Part shown: piece by piece, positions 6,721 to 12,421 of the stretch
How positions within the stretch are numbered: the stretch's first letter is position 1
How the letters are laid out: the number at the start of each line of letters is the position of its first letter
Origin: Candidatus Nitrosopumilus sp.
GTDB taxonomy: Archaea; Thermoproteota; Nitrososphaeria; Nitrososphaerales; Nitrosopumilaceae
Length of the DNA stretch: 12,421 bases
Assembly: GCA_029863665.1 (NCBI GenBank)
Contig: JAOTUX010000015.1
Span: 1-12,421, forward strand
Direction: 5' to 3'
Notes under the pieces: model-generated
What the model was told of the DNA's origin: nothing
What the model saw: only the letters and a program-made list of their open reading frames with translations
Database searches by the model: none
Translations under genes and position numbers: made by a program

Positions 6721-8107
6721 TAAAGATGTAACGTCTTTCGCCTCTAGACTCTATTTCGGTTTTTACATCTACTAACACAAATTCTTTCTCAGTATGTAGC
6801 ATTGATTTGTCTGGAGTTAGTTTGTTTTCATGTAAATTTTCATATTCATCTAATGTCAATCTTCTTCTTGGACCTATCTCTACTTCTAAATTCATATCCT
6901 TGACAACTTTTTCATATTCTGGTTGAACAACTCCACTGAATACCATTGCACTACTTCCACTACCATACGAACCAAATCCTATCCTCTTTCCTTCTAGATC
7001 AATTCCTTTCTGGTATTCAAATTCCAAACTACTCCTAAATCCCAAATATAATGATGCAGTATACAAATTCCCAATCATACTAGATGCAATAAGTGAGCTA
7101 GCTAGTTTTGATTCGTAGACTTCTTGATATTCTGAAGTTCTAGTAAATAATTTAGTAAATTCATGATCTTTTGTCATGAATTCATCATCACCTAATACTG
7201 ATTCAATTGTTCCACGTGGATCCTTTGGTATTGGTTCTTCAACTCCTATTTCCTGTAGAATCTTTTTCCATCTTGGAAGCTGACGCCATTCGTGTCTGAC
7301 CAAGTATGCCAAAGCCTTCTTTCCCATGTTGCTATATGGCAAGTGCATGTTGATGTAATCCATGTGATCTAGAATTGTTTCACCTTGCTCAATTTTGATA
7401 AGACCTGATGATATCACTTTTTTCTTGTATATCTCTAATGCTTTTCTTACTTGAATCATGTATAGTAAATTTGAATATTGGCCGTGTACTATCGGTGTCT
7501 CTTTCCCAAAAGGTCTGTAAAAGTCATATTCATCTTTTATTGATGTGGCTGTAACTCTACGGTCAAACTCTAATAATCTTGGTTTATCATTAAGAAGCAT
7601 CACTACTGCTCCTGCCCCTTGGGTCATCTCTCCGCTTGAACCCATGTCGTATTTTGCAATATCTGAAACTACTACAAGTGCATATTTTCCTTCTGCCTCT
7701 CCTGCTCTAATCCAATTTGTATTATCATAAAGCGCATAAGATCCACTAACACAAGCAAATTTTGTTTCTACACCACCACAGTGTTCAAATGCCCCTTGAC
7801 CATAAACTTGTTCTAACATTCCTATGACGTATGAATTCATTGCCTTTGATTCATCAAAGGAAGATTCAGTTGACACGTATAGCCTTCCAATATCTTCTGG
7901 AGATAATTTGTTTTTTTGCATGATCTTCAAACATCCATTTGCTGCAAGACATGCAGGATCTTGATTGGCATCAACAATTGCCATTTGGGATACTCCTAAA
8001 CCTTTTTGTAATTTTACTGGGTCAAGTCCCCTAGCTGCTGCAAAATCTGATGCGTCAATATACAATCTTGGTATGTATATAGAAATATCATCTATTCCAG
8101 CTGCCAT
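6713..8107 (-). CDS. mvaS: Hydroxymethylglutaryl-CoA synthase, bacterial/eukaryotic-like type
   Basis: This enzyme condenses acetyl-CoA with acetoacetyl-CoA to HMG-CoA, which enters the mevalonate pathway to archaeal isoprenoid lipids. The 464-residue sequence has the catalytic triad candidates E81 (STESSFDESKA), C119 (ETKFACVSGSYAL) and H255 (NMHLPYSNMGKKAL), plus MTQGAGAVVML (161-171), GNLYTASLYLG (346-356) and GSYGSGSSAMVFSG (379-392). These motifs match Staphylococcus-type MvaS and animal synthases as I remember them. Most archaeal synthases are shorter, near 350 residues. Residues about 270-325 look like an insertion relative to the staphylococcal enzyme. A GGAG Shine-Dalgarno sequence (8116-8119) lies 8 bases before the ATG, so this message has a leader. 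The unknown gene at 6163-6720 is coupled downstream. No thiolase or DUF35 gene adjoins it. Confidence 0.93.
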   Translation of the reverse strand: MAAGIDDISIYIPRLYIDASDFAAARGLDPVKLQKGLGVSQMAIVDANQDPACLAANGCLKIMQKNKLSPEDIGRLYVSTESSFDESKAMNSYVIGMLEQVYGQGAFEHCGGVETKFACVSGSYALYDNTNWIRAGEAEGKYALVVVSDIAKYDMGSSGEMTQGAGAVVMLLNDKPRLLEFDRRVTATSIKDEYDFYRPFGKETPIVHGQYSNLLYMIQVRKALEIYKKKVISSGLIKIEQGETILDHMDYINMHLPYSNMGKKALAYLVRHEWRQLPRWKKILQEIGVEEPIPKDPRGTIESVLGDDEFMTKDHEFTKLFTRTSEYQEVYESKLASSLIASSMIGNLYTASLYLGFRSSLEFEYQKGIDLEGKRIGFGSYGSGSSAMVFSGVVQPEYEKVVKDMNLEVEIGPRRRLTLDEYENLHENKLTPDKSMLHTEKEFVLVDVKTEIESRGERRYIFNE

Positions 8108-8115
8108 AAGCTTCG

Positions 8116-8119
8116 CTCC
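8116..8119 (-). promoter_or_regulatory. Shine-Dalgarno sequence of the HMG-CoA synthase gene
   Basis: GGAG on the minus strand sits 8 bases before the ATG at 8107. It supports that start and indicates a leadered message, unlike several neighbours. An AATTTACA stretch near 8145-8152 could be its TATA element. Confidence 0.5.
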
Positions 8120-8211
8120 GATAATTCACTAATAAGGTTATTGTGTAAATTCTAACTAACCACGAAGGGAATTTTGATGTCTTTTTTATTGAGTTTGTGA
8201 TCGGTTTTGCT

Positions 8212-8916
8212 TCATTTTTTTAATTCTGCCTCGAAGATGTTTTCAAATACCTCAAATGGCTGTGCTCCAAAAATTCGTGTGGTTTTACCATCAGGACCAA
8301 TTACAAAAAAGGCAGGAGTCCCTGTTAGTTCAAGAGATCTAGCATCTTCGTTACTTGATAGAATTATTTGTGAATGTAATTTTTGTGTCATACATTCAGA
8401 CCATATCTCCATATCTAAGCCAATCTCTTTGGCAAATTCTGTAAGATTGTCTCTGGATGCCCAACCATTATTTTCTCCAGTCCAATTTGTATACAAAATA
8501 TCATGATACTCCCAAAACAATTCTTGATCATTTGCACAATGTGCTCCATGTGATGCATTAACGGAATCTGCACCAATTATGTTGTAGTCTTTGAAAATCA
8601 CTCTTACTTTTCCAGTTTCAACATATTTTTTTAGTATGTCTTCTTCAGTTGAGTGGAAAAATACGTTGCAAAAGTGACATTGATAATCGCCAAATTCCAC
8701 AAGTGTAACTGGCGCATTAGGATTACCTAGTATTGGTGATCCATTTGACAAAAAAGTATCTGTAGTGATTTTTGGAGGACCTGTTTGTTGAATTGTTGGT
8801 GTTGGTTCAACTATTAATTCAGTTTCATTTGAAATTTTATCAAATCCTAAAAATGTTCCAATGATAGCTATTGATGCAATTGCAGCTCCTATTGCAAGTG
8901 AAGGACCATGTATCAA
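8212..8916 (-). CDS. Membrane-anchored DsbA-family thioredoxin-fold oxidoreductase
   Basis: The 234-residue protein opens with a hydrophobic anchor (about 6-24), then a proline/threonine-rich linker (about 30-55), then a DsbA-like thioredoxin domain. The redox motif is C80-H-F-C83 in VEFGDYQCHFC, and the cis-proline loop is TGTPAFFV (P201). Two further cysteines, C127 and C175, fit the second pair seen in the Thioredoxin_4 branch. It probably acts outside the membrane, making or exchanging disulfides in exported proteins. C-H-F-C resembles the C-x-H-C-like active sites of oxidising DsbA proteins, so oxidation is the likelier direction. The start is a TTG at 8916: an in-frame TAA lies just upstream and no in-frame ATG precedes the anchor. 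A TATAAAA box at 8948-8954 supports this. The substrate is unknown. Confidence 0.9.
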   Translation of the reverse strand: MIHGPSLAIGAAIASIAIIGTFLGFDKISNETELIVEPTPTIQQTGPPKITTDTFLSNGSPILGNPNAPVTLVEFGDYQCHFCNVFFHSTEEDILKKYVETGKVRVIFKDYNIIGADSVNASHGAHCANDQELFWEYHDILYTNWTGENNGWASRDNLTEFAKEIGLDMEIWSECMTQKLHSQIILSSNEDARSLELTGTPAFFVIGPDGKTTRIFGAQPFEVFENIFEAELKK

Positions 8917-8947
8917 TAGAAATTAAATTTTTTTAACACATTTAGTC

Positions 8948-8954
8948 TTTTATA
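8948..8954 (-). promoter_or_regulatory. TATA box of the DsbA-like gene
   Basis: TATAAAA on the minus strand is centred about 35 bp before the TTG at 8916, which would give a short leader of roughly 9 bases. It is the best match to an archaeal TATA consensus in the window. Confidence 0.5.
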
Positions 8955-9568
8955 TTATTATGATTGTTTACCAATGCTTGGAATTGTACTCAAATCAAAA
9001 ATGTGAAGTTTTTAATAATTTTTCATTTTATGTAATCCCTGTAACTATTAATATTTTTTAGAATTTATCTAAATTTTTCATAATTCCCACCTGTTTATTT
9101 TTTTCATTTTATTTTTATTAAAATATAAAATTTATTGTTAATGAAAAACATACTCCGTTAATTGTTTTTAATATTTATCAGTATGTCTACCTAAAAATTA
9201 TTTGTCTGTTTTTCCTGAAACTAAAACTATGTTTCTGTAATCTATTTTTGAATGGAATCTTATTACAAATGTAAAATTATTTTTTATCATGTCAAATAGA
9301 ACTATTTGTAAAAATTAGATGTTAAACTAACCTATCTATGATTGTGCTAAATTTATGAAAAACTTCAAAAATCTAAATATTTGATTGTGTGTCATCTCAT
9401 CATGTGTCACTAATATCACTAAATATTTTAAAAATAATTTTTTTCAAGTTAAATTATGATACTGGGGAATTCTAAAGATATTATGTTGGTTATCATTTTA
9501 TCATAATATTTGAACTCAAATGAAATCTTTTATTTTATATATTTGAACACAGTAAATTCATGCTAATC
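8955..9568. other. Long AT-rich intergenic region
   Basis: This stretch between the DsbA-like and GAPDH promoters carries no convincing coding frame on either strand, no tRNA and no recognisable mobile element. It is far more AT-rich than its neighbours and has many A and T runs. What can be seen is a 10-bp direct repeat (ATATTTGAAC at 9506-9515 and 9539-9548), an 8-bp inverted repeat (9478-9485 and 9502-9509), and a 7-bp inverted repeat (9148-9154 and 9180-9186). Short repeats are expected by chance in such AT-rich DNA. A small RNA cannot be excluded. Confidence 0.6.
9506..9548 (+). repeat. Direct repeat ATATTTGAAC upstream of the GAPDH gene
   Basis: Two identical 10-bp copies (9506-9515 and 9539-9548) are 33 bp apart, about three helical turns, and lie 20-65 bp upstream of the GAPDH TATA candidate. 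The position suits an activator or repressor site, but the sequence is AT-rich and chance is a real alternative. Confidence 0.3.
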
Positions 9569-9576
9569 TAAATAAA
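9569..9576 (+). promoter_or_regulatory. TATA box of the GAPDH gene
   Basis: TAAATAAA is centred about 26 bp before the ATG at 9598, with no Shine-Dalgarno sequence between them. This fits a leaderless archaeal transcript. Confidence 0.5.
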
Positions 9577-9597
9577 TGGGTTAATTTCACTCTATTT

Positions 9598-10653
9598 ATG
9601 AAGAAAGTTTTTGTTAATGGTTATGGTTCTATTGGAAGTCGCATTACCTCTTTTCTTAAAGATGATCCTGAGATTACTGTAATTGGTGTTGGTAAATATT
9701 CTCCTGATGAAAAAGTAGAACTTGCTAATTCTAGAGGATTAGATGTATTTGTTCCAGAAAAAAAACTAGATGATTTTAAAGATTTCAAAGTTAAAGGAAC
9801 TATTGAATCTGCACTAGATGATTGTGATTTAGTAATTGATGCTGCTCCTGGTGGCCATGGTTTTAAGAATAAAAAAAGTCTATATGAGCCCAGGAATATT
9901 CCTGCAATTTATCAAGGTGGAGAAGCCAGACTTGGAACTGACGAAGCAGTGTCTGATTTATTGTTTAATTCTAGATCAAATTATGCTCTTGCATTAGGTA
10001 AGACCCATGTGATGCAAGGTAGTTGTAATGTTACTGGAATGGGAAGAATTCTCGAACCATTACGTGATAAATTTGGAGATAGATTGGTTCGTTTTGATGT
10101 CACCCTTGTTAGAAGATGGGCAGACATTGAACAAACTGAAAAGAAACTCTCAGACACAATAGAAATGTCTGAAAAACCTCATCATGGTGATGATGTTAAG
10201 ACATATTTTGGAAAAGATGCACCGCTTTTTGTTAGAGCAATAAAAGTCCCAACAAGGCAAATGCATTTACACATAATGGATATTCGATTCAAGGATGTAG
10301 CGCCAAAACCTTCAGAAATACATGAAGTTTTTACAAATGAATTTGGAGTTGCGACTCTGTGGTCCGCCAAGGGTACTAAAGATGTTAGAGATTACGCTCA
10401 AAACATGGGATTTAACTTTACTGATACTAACATGATACACATTCACGCTAACATGACCACTTCTATAATGGATACGGTTCAAATGATGTATTCTGATGAT
10501 CAAACTGGAATTGTAATCCCTGAGAATCATATGTTAATGCAGGCGATGTTGTTTGGAAAATCATATGAACAAGCATTTACTCATACTGAATCCATTTTTA
10601 ACATGATGGAAAAAAAGCAGAAATTACAAGAGCATTTTGCTAAAAAGGATTAA
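9598..10653 (+). CDS. gap: Type II (archaeal) glyceraldehyde-3-phosphate dehydrogenase
   Basis: This enzyme interconverts glyceraldehyde-3-phosphate and 1,3-bisphosphoglycerate with NAD(P)H and phosphate in the cytoplasm. The 351-residue protein begins with the Rossmann motif VNGYGSIGSR (6-15) of archaeal GAPDH. The catalytic cysteine C143 sits in QGSCNVTGMGR. Other archaeal-type segments are YQGGEARLG (105-113) and HIHANMTTSIMDTV. The length suits the archaeal family (330-350). In autotrophic ammonia oxidisers it would run mainly towards gluconeogenesis; that direction is inferred from lifestyle, not sequence. The gene stands alone downstream of a long AT-rich gap, with a TATA box 26 bp before its ATG. 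Its stop overlaps that of the convergent CNNM/CorC-type gene by 4 bases. T-runs just after the stop may end its transcript. Confidence 0.95.
   Translation: MKKVFVNGYGSIGSRITSFLKDDPEITVIGVGKYSPDEKVELANSRGLDVFVPEKKLDDFKDFKVKGTIESALDDCDLVIDAAPGGHGFKNKKSLYEPRNIPAIYQGGEARLGTDEAVSDLLFNSRSNYALALGKTHVMQGSCNVTGMGRILEPLRDKFGDRLVRFDVTLVRRWADIEQTEKKLSDTIEMSEKPHHGDDVKTYFGKDAPLFVRAIKVPTRQMHLHIMDIRFKDVAPKPSEIHEVFTNEFGVATLWSAKGTKDVRDYAQNMGFNFTDTNMIHIHANMTTSIMDTVQMMYSDDQTGIVIPENHMLMQAMLFGKSYEQAFTHTESIFNMMEKKQKLQEHFAKKD
10610..10646 (-). terminator. Putative oligo-T terminator of the CNNM/CorC-type gene
   Basis: On the minus strand, T runs of 5 (10646-10642) and 7 (10616-10610) follow the stop codon. They lie inside the 3' end of the GAPDH gene on the other strand. 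Archaeal RNA polymerase terminates at such U-rich stretches, often without a hairpin. Confidence 0.4.
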
Positions 10654-11903
10654 TTTCTAATTTTTTCAATTCTTATTTTTTGAGGAATATTCTTTGAAAC
10701 CTTTTCTACAATTATTCTAAGTTCATCCACTTCTACCTTGTCCCCCTCTTGTGGTATGTCTTGTAGTCGTTCATGCAACAAACCACTGAGTGATGCGTAA
10801 TCATCTCCTTCTGGGACTTTGGTTCGAAAAATCTCATTAATAACATCAATTTCAATATCTCCATTAGTAATTATCGTGTCTTGATCAATTTTTTCATATC
10901 CTGTTGGTCTAACAAGATCTGTCTCATCTTCTATCTCTCCAACTATTTCTTCTAACAAGTCTTCTAAGGTGACTAGGCCTTCTACTCCTCCGTGTTCATC
11001 AACAACAATTGCCATGTGTGTTTGTCGTCCTTTCATCTCTTTTAACAAAGAACTAATCATTTTTTCTTGAGATGCAAAAACGGGTTTTCGAGCAATCTGC
11101 TCAAGACTCACCATCCTGTTCTCTTTTTCTAATTCTTTGAGAACATCTCTAACATGAATAAATCCGACAATATCGTCACTTGTATCTCCAAAAATTGGAA
11201 TTCGTGAATGTCCACTTTGATTAATTTGAGGTAGTGCCTCAAAAAGTAACATCTTAGAATTAAGTACAAACATCTTTGTTCTGGGAGTCATTACAGATCG
11301 AATTACTGTATCATCAAATTTTAGAGCACCGTGAACCAATTCCATTTCATCTTTTTCAATAGCTTTTTCTTCTAATCCTTGATCAATAACTCCTTTGATT
11401 TCTTCTTCGGTGATTGGTGGAGGAGTGTGGCTACTCCCAGTTAATTTTACTACGCCTTTGGTGATGATTTCAAAAAATTTAACCACTGGATAAAATACAT
11501 AACTGAATGCCAGTAATACGGGAGCATATCTTAATGCAATTTTGGTAGAATTTGCATTGCAGTATGTTTTTGGAGTGATTTCCCCAAACACCAATATCAA
11601 AAATGTCATGACTCCTACAGCAATACCTAATCCTTCATCTCCAAATAATCTAATTGCAACACTTGTTGCAAGTGCTGATGCACCCACATTTACAAGATTA
11701 TTGCCAAGATTTACACTCGACATCATCCAACTTGGATTTGTTTTTAATTTGTATAGTGCTTTTGAGCCTTTTTCCCCTTCATTGAAAAGTTGAATTACTT
11801 TTGATTTTCTAACTCCTACTAGCGCAACTTCTAAACCACTAAAAAATCCCGACAGTCCAATTAATACAGATAATGTTGTAATCTCAATCCATAAATCTAC
11901 CAT
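10650..11903 (-). CDS. CNNM/CorC-family membrane protein with CBS pair
   Basis: The 417-residue protein has the full family order. The DUF21/CNNM membrane domain (about 5-150) has several helices and includes SGFFSGLEVALVG (18-30) and FGEITPKT (107-114), motifs linked to ion binding. A cytoplasmic CBS pair follows, with VMTPRT (204-209) in the first repeat and VVDEHGGVEGLVTLEDLLEEIVGEI (300-324 region) in the second. A CorC_HlyC domain occupies about 335-415. Relatives are implicated in Mg2+ or Co2+ export and are often labelled hemolysin; toxin activity is not implied here. The CBS pair may bind a nucleotide. The start ATG at 11903 has a strong GGAGG 5 bases upstream, and an in-frame TGA lies further up. 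It stands alone downstream of threonine synthase, with a 152-bp gap. The transported ion is inferred from the family. Confidence 0.92.
   Translation of the reverse strand: MVDLWIEITTLSVLIGLSGFFSGLEVALVGVRKSKVIQLFNEGEKGSKALYKLKTNPSWMMSSVNLGNNLVNVGASALATSVAIRLFGDEGLGIAVGVMTFLILVFGEITPKTYCNANSTKIALRYAPVLLAFSYVFYPVVKFFEIITKGVVKLTGSSHTPPPITEEEIKGVIDQGLEEKAIEKDEMELVHGALKFDDTVIRSVMTPRTKMFVLNSKMLLFEALPQINQSGHSRIPIFGDTSDDIVGFIHVRDVLKELEKENRMVSLEQIARKPVFASQEKMISSLLKEMKGRQTHMAIVVDEHGGVEGLVTLEDLLEEIVGEIEDETDLVRPTGYEKIDQDTIITNGDIEIDVINEIFRTKVPEGDDYASLSGLLHERLQDIPQEGDKVEVDELRIIVEKVSKNIPQKIRIEKIRN
10661..10681 (+). terminator. Putative oligo-T terminator of the GAPDH gene
   Basis: Two runs of six T (10661-10666 and 10676-10681) begin 8 bases after the GAPDH stop, within the convergent gene's 3' end. 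This fits archaeal U-rich termination without a hairpin. Confidence 0.45.
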
Positions 11904-11908
11904 GATAT

Positions 11909-11913
11909 CCTCC
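11909..11913 (-). promoter_or_regulatory. Shine-Dalgarno sequence of the CNNM/CorC-type gene
   Basis: GGAGG on the minus strand lies 5 bases before the ATG at 11903 and fixes that start. It is the strongest ribosome-binding site in the window and implies a leadered transcript. A CATAAAATTAT stretch near 11983-11992 is a plausible TATA element, giving a leader of about 58 bases. Confidence 0.6.
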
Positions 11914-12055
11914 GAAAAAATCTTTCAGAATAACTACTTTGGTCATTCATTTAGCTTGTTTGCACCATCTTTTGGTTGTAATAATTTTATGAAACTTGGA
12001 TTTAACTCTTAAGATATATGACATATTCCAATCTATTTGGGCTTAAAATACGAGG

Positions 12056-12421
12056 CTAGTTTTTTGGTGGTTTTGCAAATTTATTTTTTGGATTGTTGTG
12101 ATAATCTACTGGAAGCATTGCATCTTTTTGTCGTCCTGTGAGAATCCCCACCACTGTGTCGTCTTTTTTAATTATCTCTTCGTCAATTAGTTTCTTAATT
12201 CCAACTACGGATGCACCTGATGCCATCTCACAATCAAATCCATTGAGACCTACTACTGACATCCCATCAAGCATCTCTGAATCTGATACTGTCGTCACTA
12301 TTCCATCTGTAAATTCTAACGCGCGCAAACCTTTCAAAATATTTGCTGGTCTACCAATTTGAATTGCAGTGGCCTTAGTTTTTGGACGCAGTTTTTTTTC
12401 ATCTAGATAGTTATAATATTT
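12056..12421 (-). CDS. thrC: Threonine synthase, C-terminal part (5' end outside window)
   Basis: The open frame enters from the right edge and ends at TAG 12056-12058, leaving 121 residues. The segment KATAIQIGRPANILKGLRAL matches the ATAIxIGxPxNxxKALRAL region of PLP-dependent threonine synthase, which converts O-phosphohomoserine to threonine. Further downstream, DCEMASGASVVGIKKL and DDTVVGILTGRQKD match the conserved C-terminal part, where CEPASAAS and a glycine-rich end are usual. The PLP lysine lies in the missing upstream part. The final residues (NPKNKFAKPPKN) are basic and less conserved. A TTG at 12337 is an internal leucine codon, not a start. The CNNM/CorC-type gene follows on the same strand after 152 bp with its own ribosome-binding site. 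Confidence 0.9.
   Translation of the reverse strand, partial: KYYNYLDEKKLRPKTKATAIQIGRPANILKGLRALEFTDGIVTTVSDSEMLDGMSVVGLNGFDCEMASGASVVGIKKLIDEEIIKKDDTVVGILTGRQKDAMLPVDYHNNPKNKFAKPPKN

Noticed and set aside
8207..8506. 99-codon plus-strand frame opposite the DsbA-like gene
   Set aside because: It is fully antisense to a gene with clear redox motifs and is a shadow of its codon bias.
9148..9186. 7-bp inverted repeat ACATACT-N25-AGTATGT as an RNA hairpin or operator
   Set aside because: Short arms, a long loop and a highly AT-rich context make chance likely. There is no gene start close enough to regulate.
11884..11950. Short upstream frames (17-20 codons) running into the CNNM/CorC-type start
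   Set aside because: No ribosome-binding site and no protein-like composition. The GGAGG sequence clearly serves the ATG at 11903.
12337..12337. TTG as the start of a separate 93-residue protein
   Set aside because: Family homology to threonine synthase continues upstream in frame to the window edge, so this is an internal leucine codon.

Overview
The window looks like a chromosomal segment of an ammonia-oxidising thaumarchaeote (Nitrososphaeria, Nitrosopumilus-like). It is AT-rich and densely coded, with short gaps. TATA-like boxes lie about 26 bp upstream of several start codons, which suggests leaderless transcripts. A type II (archaeal) glyceraldehyde-3-phosphate dehydrogenase points to Archaea. 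I assigned the lineage from remembered family features, not from a database search.

Layout. 1-973 (-): membrane-anchored DipZ-type thioredoxin, cut by the left edge of the window. 978-1712 (-): CcdA-type thiol-disulfide transporter just upstream of it; together they form a split DipZ. 1807-1911 (+): possible 34-residue membrane peptide with its own promoter. 1901-6157: de novo biotin cluster, with bioA-bioB-bioF on the minus strand and bioD divergent on the plus strand. 6163-8107 (-): HMG-CoA synthase of the bacterial/eukaryotic-like long type, followed by an overlapping unknown gene whose protein resembles a degenerate PD-(D/E)XK fold. 8212-8916 (-): membrane-anchored DsbA-like oxidoreductase. 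8917-9597: long, very AT-rich gap. 9598-10653 (+): archaeal GAPDH. 10650-11903 (-): CNNM/CorC-type membrane protein with CBS domains, convergent with GAPDH and sharing stop-codon bases with it. 12056-12421 (-): C-terminal third or so of threonine synthase, cut by the right edge.

How the genes relate. BioF, BioA, BioD and BioB are the four late steps of biotin synthesis, from pimeloyl thioester to biotin. Biotin is needed by the acyl-CoA carboxylase of the thaumarchaeal 3-hydroxypropionate/4-hydroxybutyrate carbon-fixation cycle. HMG-CoA synthase feeds the mevalonate route to archaeal lipids, and GAPDH serves gluconeogenesis. CcdA, the DipZ-type thioredoxin and the DsbA-like protein form an extracytoplasmic disulfide toolkit.

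The most notable signal is a near-perfect inverted repeat, TGTTAACC-N14-GGTTAACA, at 4043-4072 between bioA and bioB. It has the form of the bacterial BirA (biotin repressor/ligase) operator, and it lies across the upstream ATG often chosen for bioB. No CRISPR array, insertion sequence, tRNA or rRNA was seen.
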